Source of the DNA: Hoplostethus atlanticus
Taxonomy: Eukaryota > Chordata > Actinopteri > Trachichthyiformes > Trachichthyidae
Direction: 5' to 3'
Assembly (NCBI GenBank): GCA_034670405.1
Contig: JAXDDX010000018.1
Location: 4,216,501 to 4,280,500, forward strand
DNA length: 64,000 bases
In this document: piece after piece, positions 37,813 to 49,900 of the stretch
Position numbering within the stretch: the stretch's first letter is position 1
How the letters are laid out: each line of letters starts with the position of its first letter
Position numbers and translations under genes: made by a program
Notes under the pieces: model-generated
Databases searched by the model: none
What the model was told of the DNA's origin: nothing
Seen by the model: only the letters and a program-made list of their open reading frames with translations

Positions 37813-40800
37813 CAATGTAAACCTCTCTCCCCTTGCAATTACTACTCTGAAGATAAAGTGTTCTTTTTGGAAATACACAAAACTACTGAGCAATAGCTTA
37901 GACAATTTGTTCTGAAAAGGATGCTGGAGGATCACGCACAAGTGAGCTGCATGACACAGGAGTAATGAATGTGACCTTGTGATGCATCTTGTCCGGCCCG
38001 GACAGCTCAAAGCAAAACACAAACAGAAAAAACACATCACAAAATAACATTCAGATGGTGCACAAATAATAGTTCTCAAATGGGGAAGTGGAATGAGTGA
38101 ATCCAAGTTGATGCTTTCCTGTAATTTGTTATATTTTTGTGATGCCTTAAAACTAAAGGCAAATTTGCAGTTTTACCCACGGGACTCACTCAGTCCTGAG
38201 CTGAAGAATTATAAATAGTTGATCTGTGGAGCCCTGTAGATAAAATGCTGCTCTTTTCTAACATGTAGTGATTCTCAATGTGCAGACTGATGCAGGACAC
38301 AGTGATGAATGTGGAAGCAGGCTCATTTAATAACCACACAGCTGACTGGTATAGCGTCTCTGGGAGTTTTAATGGGAACATCACTAAATTTAAGAAGTCT
38401 TATTTGGGCTGCACAGTGCTGAAAGATCATTACGATTCTTTTGCCGAATAATGTAATTGCAATATGAATGGGAATACATGTGGAGACAGCTTTTTTCCAT
38501 CATAACTTTTCAGCACTTCAGCAAAGTAGATGCTAATTGCCAAAGGTTCCTCAGAAATAGATCTTCTGAAAGATGTTCTCCAACGTTGACCTTGATTTGT
38601 AGGACAGGGATTCGACACTACACCAGAAAAACATATTTTGGAAGCCATCTTAAACACCCTTCCACTGAAAAGCTGCCCCACAGAGATACCCCCAGGGGTA
38701 TTTTCTTGGGACATGGGCAGATTTTCTGGTTCAAAGTGACACTAATAGAGAATGAAGCTCAACAAATTAAAAAAATTAAAACGCCACAAAATCAGCCAAC
38801 CATTCTTTGTCTATTCATTATCAAACAGCAGAACTGTCTCAAACACCGGTAAGAAAACGATGTTGCTTATGCATTGCTTTGACTGGGCTGCCTAGGCCCC
38901 TAACAAAAGTGTAATCACTGCCTCTATAAAATCTACTGCCTTGGCGCGAAGTTTTAAACCTATGAAACAATGCTGCGATCACCTTGCAATGCGACCAAGA
39001 TGGCAGGGGTAGTTGACAGATGATGAATGACATGAATGTGACAGCTGTAAGGAACAGCCTACAAAGAATCAAATGGCACCATTTCATTGAATCCAAGGTG
39101 GGTTTCAAATATTGAGGCTATTTTGAAAAGATGAAAGATATGGAGACAAAAGAAGTGCCATCTGACGTTTTTAAAGCATTCATTTTCAAAAGCAGACTGG
39201 CTCGGCTTTGCTGAAATATTTAGATGTGGAAAATTTTAGCATTACATTTGTGTCTGCAAAAAGGCCTTTTATGAGGTAGCGCTCGTCAGTTGTACAAGAC
39301 CAACAGTTTTGGACAGACTGTGTTTGTAATGAAGCTATGATAAGCCCCTGTTTAGTTGAGCATTGAATTTTTTTTTGTGGTTAGCAGAATAGTTCTCTGT
39401 GTAAATAAGTGCTCCCTCATGGTTTGAGTACTTTTTATCTGGGTGAGAATCCATCCAAGAAAGTAGGCCAAAAGTAAGAATTCTTGAATAAAACATAGCT
39501 TCTAGTTGCTATTAAAATGTTTGGCAAGCCCCTGCCAAAGTCACACAATGTTTGAGATCAGTTTGTTCATTATTGTGGCACATTCAGGGTAATCGCAGGC
39601 TATTAACCGTGTAAGCTAGACAAAATAATCATTAAATGTTTGCACTTGTATATTTTACACTTATTTGGCTTCCATATTAAAATACATTTTTTGTCTCTCT
39701 CTTGCTCAATCCTTATAGTTTAATAATGGATACTCGCATTTGTTCAACACAGTTCTTCTATGTTCAGTACGGTCTTCCACTTTTACTTAGCCTGAACTAT
39801 TTCCCAGTGGTTTTCATTTTAAAATGGAACAAGGAGCTCTGATATCAAATTAGGGTAAAGGATAGAGAATTAATGCAGTACTGTTGGTTTTATACTCTAC
39901 TGGGTAGTTTTTATTCTAGCTCTCTAATCAGGGACTGATTTATACCTGGTAGGATAAAAGAAAAAACAGCAGTACTCTGGACCCTGAGGACCGGATTTGA
40001 GGACCATTGATTTAAGGTTAGGCCAGGCTACTGGCTGAATCAATGGCAAGTAGTTGAAAGAGAATAGTTCTTTCAGATTCGGCAGGTTATGTTTACATGT
40101 TTCCTGAAAGTGAGCCATTTATCAAATTCAGGTTCAGTGCATGAGCACATGAACTAGTTAGTAAACTAGTGTCTTGATCACGCGTATAAAAAGCACCAAT
40201 ACAGTCATTAACCTCTATGTTGTTTACCATTTAAACCCATTTGCAGAGTTACGACCTACCATTATCTAAGGTCACTAAGGTATCTAAGGTCTCACTTTAG
40301 GCTGTAGATGAGAGGGGAAACTAGTTTCACCCAATCCTGCCAGGTCAACTCTGCTTTGGTCTTCGAAGATAAACCTTCTGGTAACAAAACAAAAGGAATC
40401 CCTTTGGGCTCAGCAAAAAAGCATGGGAGTATATTCTACACCTTAGTATTGGCATTTCTGAGGCATAGAACTTTTTTTCCTCCTCTTTGCATCTTCATTT
40501 CATTAGGTAAATATCAAGTAGTCTATTTTAACTCACGACTGTAATGATCCAATGGCCTAAAGACATTTGAGGGATATGAGAGATAAGCATGAAGAGAAGG
40601 TCAAGTCCAATCCTATTATCATTCCTGTCACGTGCCATACAAATGCCAAGGAAAAGGAAAGATAATCAACGGTATCAAAAAGATAATTCAAAAAGAAAAA
40701 AAGACACAAAAGAAAACTAATGACAAAGGTGTAGACTTTAGGGGCTGGAAGGAACAGTGTCTGTCACCACAAGAGGTAAGGAAAACTAGGTACAAATCTA

Positions 40801-42559
40801 TGAACTAGGATACACATGCCTCAAGTCTACCACATACAGATCCAGATAATTGAGACTTACACAGTACCATTGATGAGAGGATGGGGTCAGCTATAAGGTA
40901 CATTTTACAGGGAGATGATAGTGGACAGCTTGGAATAGGAACTTGTGAACAGCACTACCACTAGATGCTGAGAAATTTCCATGGCTACAAAAGTGGTCAC
41001 AATCACATTGACACAAAAGCACAGGCAGTGTACTGGTACATTTACCCCGTCAGGTGGTAAGTAGGAGAGGCAGCGAGGAGAGAGTGGGTTGTCCAAACCA
41101 CAAAGGAGTGTTGGTGGCTGCCGGAACGAAACAAAGAAAACAACAGCTACAGCATCCCACATAAAAGTTCTGCTCTCACCAAAAACAGCAGAAAACAGAC
41201 AGAGAATGACTCTCCAGTTGTAACCATAACAAGTGTTTCAAGACATTTGTGATCAAAACATAATTGCCTACAGTTCTATTGACTTAAGGCAAAAATAGTT
41301 TATTAAACCTCAGAAAGAGAAAATATTGTCATATAGTACTACCCCAATATTGATGCATATAAAACTTCTATTTTAGGTCCATTTTATGTGCAGCAAGTTC
41401 ATTACTGATTATTGATAAACATTAATTAGGATGTTATTGATAAAAAAATATATTTATACATTTATATTGATAAAATAATATTTTTGGGGCATTTTGCCTT
41501 TATTTGACAGTCAGTAGAGAGAGACAGGAAAGATCAGGTGAGAGAGGAGGGATGACATGCAACATAGGTCCCGGGACAGATTCAAACCCAGGAAGTCACG
41601 GTTATGTGCTCACATTTACATTGTGTGGCATTTTAGCCCCGTGGCTGCATCCATTTCAAGGTTCCTTTCTGACAGGTTTCTATCCCCAAGGAGCACTGCA
41701 AAGCATATTTTTAAACTACAATGGGAATTACAGACTGTAATGCTTCCTATGTATATGTCAGTCATGTTTTGCATGACATCAGATAAGCCAGCAAAGTTTC
41801 ATCTATTTTCGCTGATCTTGTTTTTAGTGAAGGAGGAGGAGGAGGAAGACGGAAGATGCAAAAAGGGAAAAAAGCAAAAAAAGGAGGAAAGGGGGGAGTC
41901 GACCCAGTCCCCTAATTATATGTCACTGGAAAGCATAGAAACACGTCTTTCCAAAAGTGGCAGTTCAAGAAGATAAACATGATGTTTTTCCTCAGATAGC
42001 AGTGGAAGGGTCTTAAAAGATTAATGAGCATGGGTAGCTTCACGGTTTTGTCATGCAATTATTACGGTTTTTTGTAGCAAAACACATGAGAAACTGCACA
42101 TCACACATTTTTTTTTGCCATAGTTAAAGCCTTCTTGGCGTCAGCAATTGAACCCTTCTTCAAAGCTATCCATTACACAGAAAAGGGCCAAAAGTAGAAT
42201 CAATGAAAAACAAAAATCTCATGAAAGCTAGAGAAAATATGATATGCTATGAAAATGAGACTGTGATGTGTTATGACTTTTTCATTGATAAGGTGACAAC
42301 AGATCTATTTAACAGTTTCACTACACTATTCTACTTGATTTAGATTACACTGGACTAATGTGACATATACTGTATGTCAGCCTGAGAGCAAAAAGACAGA
42401 CAACGAAAACAGCTCAAGTGCCAGAGCAGCAGGAGGAGAGCAACACCAACACTGTTCGTGAGTAAGAAATCTATATCTCTGCCCCAACAAGATCAAGGGA
42501 CTCCTATTCTCACGCAGATCTTTTCATATACTCCAGCAGCAGCATCCAAAACACACACG

Positions 42560-42651
<92 letters not shown>

Positions 42652-45600
42652 AAAGGACAGGCACAAGAAAAGGTGACAAGGTACATGGAGACAAAACCAG
42701 CGCCACTCTCTGAAACCCTCTGAAGTGGTATGAGAGCACTGAGGGAAAATCCCTATTTGTCCTACCAAGCAAAGCGATGACAGACATTTATACTCAAGAG
42801 TTTTCTCAACCGCTGAGCAGAGATATGTAATAAAGCCAAAACATGTTGAACAGCTTCTACTCCTGAAGAAAAACCTGTGCCAGGTAAGCCTCTACTCAGT
42901 GCTGTGATAAGCTGCATATCAGTTGTGTGAAATATTTGTTTTTAAGCATCGCAATGTACTGAAATCATATTGAATTGCCACCCATGTATTATGATATGTA
43001 TTGTATCATGAGATCTGTGCCAACATCCAACCCTACCAGTAACAGTAGCATTTAGTAGCAGCTATTTCCCATGATATGTCGGAACTAAGAGCCCTTGTTC
43101 TTAGTTCAAAAGACAAAGTCTAATATGGGTGGGAATCAACCAGGACCTCACAATTAGATTTTAATGCTTGGGGCTGTGGTGTGATAACAAAGTAATGTTT
43201 CCCCTGTTTTGATTAATTTGGGTGGCCGCCAAGTAAACTTTTGTATTTCGGGTGCTGCAATGCACTAAAGATGGAGTTGAGGAGGTAACACATTAGTAAT
43301 TAGATGTAATTTGTAATTATATTTTCACAAAACTATAGATAATCACATGGGAGTATAGACAGCTAACGTTACAGTGGCAACGTTAGCTAACCCTGGCCAT
43401 ATTAAAGTGAGACTTTAGCCTTAATTCAGGCTAGTGCCTCAACAAAGATATTGATTTTGCTAAATGTCAACAGAAATGCAGCCAAATGTAGCCTACTTAC
43501 GTATTAAACAAGTGATGGGCAGCAACAGAAAACACCTACTTATGGAACGAAATAGTATCCCAATTTTTGTATGCCAGTTCAAGGTATAATATTCAATCCC
43601 ATAATGTTTTACTTTCCATTTGCTATTAAAATACCTCAAATACCACATATTGCGTTTTACAAATTTTCATGTGTAACAGCAGCGCTAACCAACTTCGAAA
43701 CAGCCACTCTGGAGGGAAGGTGACCAGAGGTGTCCAGAGTCTATGAATGACCATTTTGATTAATCAGTGATCAAAAAATATATTTTGTTGGTTGTGAAAT
43801 GACAGGTGCATTAATGTAAATTCGATCAAGTCTTATGTAACTAAATTGGCCCAGACATAGATTTTTTTGCATCAGATGTAACAAACTTGTTATGATAATG
43901 TGCATTTTAAGAAGACAGAAATGCTTCCCTTTTGAACCTGACTCATCAATTCTGCATAATATACATATAAACCTGATTAATGTCACTTTTCTATGAAATG
44001 TAATTAAATCATTAATTAACAAGCACTCAGCTGTTTGACCCACACCAAAACAACACTTCCCATAATTCATTAATAACCATAATAAGCCTAATTATAACAG
44101 CAGTGCTGTCATTATTGTGTTGTTTTAACACGTCTGAAGTGCAATTTACACTTGAGAATTATTATCTCAAACTGGCTGTATCAAAACGTACTGATACGCT
44201 AACAGGCCTTCAGTGTTCGGGCCAGTAACTTTGAAAAGCCACTGGCCCAGATGGCCAGTGGAAAATTGACTTCAATGTCATTCCCTGCATGAACTCCAAT
44301 TTTAGAAGCACTAAAACATTTTTTCCACTGTTCATCAATAGCCTACTGAATACACACTATAGTGTGACCCAAAATTGAAATGATACGACCTGGAAATTAA
44401 AATTGGGTGTACTGTTGCACCTACAACTAAGTGTCTTGGTAACTAAATAACTTCTTTAGACCAAACATGTCAACTCCACCTTGTTCCGAGTGGAACCGAT
44501 TGGTCCCACTGTTCCTGTTGCTGGTGCTCCTCAGTGTACGAGGTTGGGAAATCAAGTATTACCAAGTAAAAAATTAATTTAGAGCCCTGAGCAACAACAG
44601 ATTTTAATCAAAATTCAACATTTGAGAGAAGCTGATGCTAGACCAGCTCCCTCCCCCATCGCAGCAAGAAGCACTAGGGCAGAGAGAAGACTGTCTGACA
44701 CAGAAACATGGCAGCCATGTACAGTAAATGGGCACTTTAATAATTCTCTTCCTTTTCCCATACTGTCTCTGTTCAGACTAACCATTATTGAAAAATACAG
44801 CTTCTGGATAGACTAGATACCAAACCCAAAATGTCAAAACAACGGCTCAACATAATAAAAGACATTCAATGTAGACTGCAGCTAATAAATGATAGCGAAG
44901 CCTACTAGTCCAAAAGTAAAAGAGACCCATCTGCTTCGCTCCTCATCGTCCCTTCTCATCTTGGAAAGCTTTTCTTTCATCTTAGGAAGGCAACGCTGAT
45001 GGTTCACTGTAGTTTTGGCACGGAGATGGTCACTCTCCTTTTTAGCAGTCTTGCCTTCCACTGAGCGAATCGATTTTCTTTTGCCTTGGACTTTCTGTTG
45101 TTGAAGTTTAAGTTTCTGTAGGTACTGGTTCTTGTTTAGCCATGGTGGCTATCGCTGCTCATGCCAGCTACCCAGTTCTTCTTATATTTAATTCAAACTT
45201 ACCCCCATTGCTGCTTCCATAAACTAACCCTCATTGCTGCTTCCTGTACAGCAGAGGATTTTTCCAAGGAAAGAGGTACCCGCCAATAGGTATTTAGATG
45301 TGAAAGCTTTCATGAACTGGGTATAGGTTGAATCACTACTGTATGGTATCAATCGCCAAGAGTACCAGACATTTTTTTTTGTATGAAAAAGTTTCATATT
45401 ATTATTTTCTAAAATATCAATCAATTCAGTCACATTCAAACAATTCCTGATTTGCAGGTTAACACTGCAGAACACTGAAATTTGCAAAAGCGTGTGTTCA
45501 TCTAACTGTTTTAGGTGGTCTTGGCTAAAATTCACCAAAAATAATGTTTAACACTTTGACTGCAATCAATCTTCAAAGACTGTTGATAAAATGTCATGCC

Positions 45601-46879
45601 ATTATCAAGGGCAAAAAGGAAACACAAAGAGCCTATAAATCAGATCAATTTAAGGTCAAGGCTTTTATAGCAAAGGGCCGGATTCAACCTAGTTAAGCGA
45701 AACAAGCTTCACGATGTCTTTGCGTGCAGGAGGAGCGGGCAGTTTGTCAGAATGTATCAAATACTAAGTCAGCCTGAGGGTGGCATTAGAAGGGACAGGA
45801 CCCAGTTGATGAATATGTGCTAACTAAAAGCAAAAATATACCCAAAATAATACTTATTTTTGATGAGTAATTGCAATGTATGCATAAGCTAAAATAGGCT
45901 AAATAAGCTAAACTAGGCGGTGCAGATTTGTGGATTTATTCAGCAAGGGTAGGCTAAGTAGAAGACCTGAGTCAGAGGACGAAGTAGTGAGTCAAGAGAT
46001 GGGTGCCATCAGCAGGGAAGGAGCAGCATCTGTGTCATTGTGCCTGGGCTCAAGGGAGTACAGAGGCTTCACATGTAGAGGTCATTCTGTGCTTAATATA
46101 TCACTATATATATATAGCAATACGTATAGACACGTATGAATGAAGATGTATAAATGAATTACAAATAAATGCTTACCTCCTCTGAGCCTAATCGATGCAT
46201 TGACTGTTTGGAATGAACCATCTACTCTTACACACTTGAAACGAAACCAATCTCATCTTGAAGGTTCTGTTATCAACTTGCTAACAACAACTAGGCAGAG
46301 TCAATTAGCAACAATTCATCTAACAGCTACATTAATGAACTGTAACTAAAACAACTAACTATCAACTAAATTTTGAGCATTCTTCCAAAGTGCTGTTACG
46401 ATGTACAGTAGAAGGGGAGAAATCTCAAAACACCCTGAAAGTTGCTTCATCCTGTCATAGGTGACGATGGACGGTAGGGATACAGAATAATGTGGAGAAA
46501 AGGAACTCAAGTCGCTTCACGCATGGTAACCATAGAAGTGGCTGCAGATCGGTCTACTCACTGCTATAGCATGCATTTTTTATAGCTAGCTAACTATACA
46601 GTTATACAATTATATTATTAGGTCAGAATTTTCTCAGTGTGAAGTAATTATTGGAGCTGGAGCTGCTGCAGCTCTGCCAAATCATTACAGTAGTTTTACT
46701 TTACAAGGAGGTGAAGGTCATTGTGGGTAGACCCAATTATGACATCTGATGAGGGACCTCAACAAGTTTCATGACATGTCAGTTAACTGTCCTTTCATTA
46801 TGCCATCCACCGATTGGTCAACTGTGTGGTGAAACTCCATGTTGCACCTTCAGAATGATTCAACTTTGAGCAGCTGGGC

Positions 46880-46916
<37 letters not shown>

Positions 46917-49900
46917 TGAGACGTGCACAAACACTACCAGGATCCAGCCCACTTGATGCTCCACCGAGCCAAACTGCCTGCACCTCCCTGCTTGCCTCAT
47001 TGAAAATGAATGATCTCTGGGCGGCTATCACATTCCGTCTGAAACGGCTGTAAGTCTGAGAGAACCTAATTTATGTTTCCAAAGGGCAAGTAAATTAAGC
47101 GCTCCGCCACAGTTCTCTACAGTTAGGGTTTGACTCAGCGACATCCTGCATGTGAAATCTGAATCATCTACATTTGCAAAATCTGGTTAACTATTAAAGC
47201 TTTCATTTTACCCATCATAGAGACCGTGTAGAATTTAATCTTGTCATATTGGCTTAAACCCCTGTATCAACACATGGTACATATTGAAGCTATTTTCCAA
47301 AGAGTAGCTGGCTAAGAATAAAGTCTTAAACCATTTCAGCAGCAACAAGCACATTGAGAGAATGCTATATTATATATACAGTAAACTACTTCCAAATGAC
47401 AAATGATACTAAAGGCTAACAGCAGATGGTTTACTTTAAGACTAATGCGCTAAAGCGAAATATGGAGGTCAGCTTACTGCTTAACATTAATACCACTGTG
47501 GGATCTGTGGATCCACGTCCTGGATGCAAGGATGACATTCGTTCCAAGGACTTTACGCAGAGTCAAGGATAAACCCAATGACTTTGTACTGAACTTTAAA
47601 TTATCCATGGGTCATACAGGCAGTGAACCATTTACCATTCCTTGCTAGCATGAAATTTGCACCACAGGCAGCTAAACAGTCTATATATAGACTAGGGTGG
47701 GCTCGCTGCAGGCAAGCACACATGTACAAACACATTTCCCTCATAATTCTCAATTTCTCAATTAAGATGTCATGATACACACACCAGACATTGCAAAAAC
47801 TCTCCTGTGTTCTCCATCATTGTGTTGCTTTGTATACATATACGCAGCATAACCCACCGGTATGCCAAGTCAGAAATGACCTCACCAAAGCGAAAAGGAC
47901 AGAGGCTACACTCAAGGGCCTATAAAGAGTGACTTTTCCCTGACCACAGAGTAACCTATAATTGGGGACCCAATATCAGCCTGCCTAAAAACACAACTTA
48001 AAATATACATGTTTCAAAATAGTAAGTGGTCTGGTAGGGCAGGGCCAGACTGGACAGAATAAGGTGGAGCCTCAGTGTTAGATGTTACTGTGGCCACATG
48101 ACATTTCTCTTACACATGTGCAGTATGGCTGCCATTACTGTAATCACTTCAATTTACAGGATTTACATGGATTTAGGTTCACTGGTACCTATTTATTCCA
48201 CTAAATGTGTACTGTTACATTTTATTTTTGGCCAATCTACAATAATAACTCATTTTACTAAGTTACTCATGTAACTACAGATCAATATTACCACCCACAA
48301 TGTAACCAATGAATCAATAAGTCAGCAGTGACAATACTGAAGCACCTTCAAATTATATAGCTTACAGAATCCACAATGACACACTTGAATAACCTCCAAG
48401 ACTTCCTTAAGGCTAAGGAGTCTGAAAAGTAAGGTATGGGCTACCTACCCACCTAAACATTATACAAACTCATCTTTTCATTTTATTTTACATTTTTTTT
48501 GGATGTATGACACAGCCATGTTGCAGGTGTCACCTTTTAAGTTCAGGGCATCCTTGAAGCAATAAACCATTTAAAAAACAGAGTGGTGTGCAGTAATATG
48601 TATTTAACTTACATTTTAAGCAGTTAGGCTTATTGGAGCCGTAAGAGAAATGAAGACCGCATACATTTGTGTGGAAATCTTCTTAGGCTAGCCTTGCTAG
48701 CCTAAGAAGATTACCTACAGGTTATCATTAGCCTTGAGAACCCAGTATTCGGTGTCATCTTTTACGGATGTTTGTTCTGTTTAGGCCTATGCCAGGTTAC
48801 TGTACAAAAGTCAAACAAGACATCTGTCCATTTCAGTGGAGCACTGAAAAAAGGCCAGAAGAGAGAGGATGGAGGGAGCCTGTGTGAACCATCTATATTC
48901 TACCCTTCCCCCCTCCTGAACAGTAGCAGATGACAATAGCTCCTAAACCAGGGCACGCCAGACATCCTGACAAAGGCAGGCTCCTCCCAAGCTTGCTGAG
49001 TCTCTCTACCTAAATAAACATACCCACAGGGAGAGGGCAAAAGTCGGGGATGTGGTCCTTGCCATGACCAGGCTAATGGCAAAATGAGCCTCACTGTCCA
49101 GGAGCATTCTGCTGGCAAGCCATATAATGCGTGCCGGAAAAGGCGACTCTCTAGACACACAAATCATATTCTGCATCGAAAGAGAATGTATTTAATAAGT
49201 CCAAAATAATGCACAACTAGAAAAAAATCTCCAAAACTGAAAATCAAACAAATCTACCTCAATATATGTCACCATTACGGCATAATGTGAATATGCTATT
49301 TTACCCTTACTCACATGTAGGCAGGCGAAAGAGGTGAGGACCTGGATGTCTTAAGCACTGGCACTGGGAATTTCCAGCTGACAGGAGAACCGCTTTTCCA
49401 TTTCAACGGCATGTTGTTGTCACCAGAATGGTGCTACAGCAATACCAACAGCAAAGAGCATTTCCATGAAAAGGCTTCCAATGCGGGCTTCCATCCCACT
49501 CTGCCCACACCATTTAAGGGGGAGGGAGAGCAGCAGCAGTGGCGGCGGTGGCTATAGAAATACACTGGTAGAGGCAGTGCAGGCTACAGACAGGGTTGTG
49601 ACATTAGCAGCAGTGCTGAGAAGCCAATAGATTGTATCCGCCGTGACTACTTGCCCTGCTGCATTCACAGTCGTCTCCTGGTGGGAGGGGGAAGAAGCCC
49701 TCCCCTCCTGTCACCCTTTCAGGGTTCATGAATAGCCCAGTAGCTCAGCAACAGTGCCACCTTGTTAAAGGAGTGGTGATTACAGTACTGGGTTTGCTAT
49801 AGAAAGAAGTAGAGGAGAGTGGAAGAAGTAAGAGAAAGAGAGAAAAAACACTAAAAGGTATTAATACATGCGGCAATGTACAGCCTTTGAAGAGCAGTGC

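Noticed and set aside
38405..38475. GGGCTGCACAGTGCTGAAAG, similar to a fish hAT terminus
   Set aside because: Single short match without a mirrored end.
40905..41162. Minus-strand frame with a GGGTAAAT donor-like end
   Set aside because: The donor is weak and the frame matches no known klhl13 N-terminus.
49500..49760. An alternative first exon of klhl13 in a GC-richer patch ([12 protein letters not shown] on the minus strand)
   Set aside because: No donor leaves the two-base phase needed to join exon 2, and the frame stops soon after.
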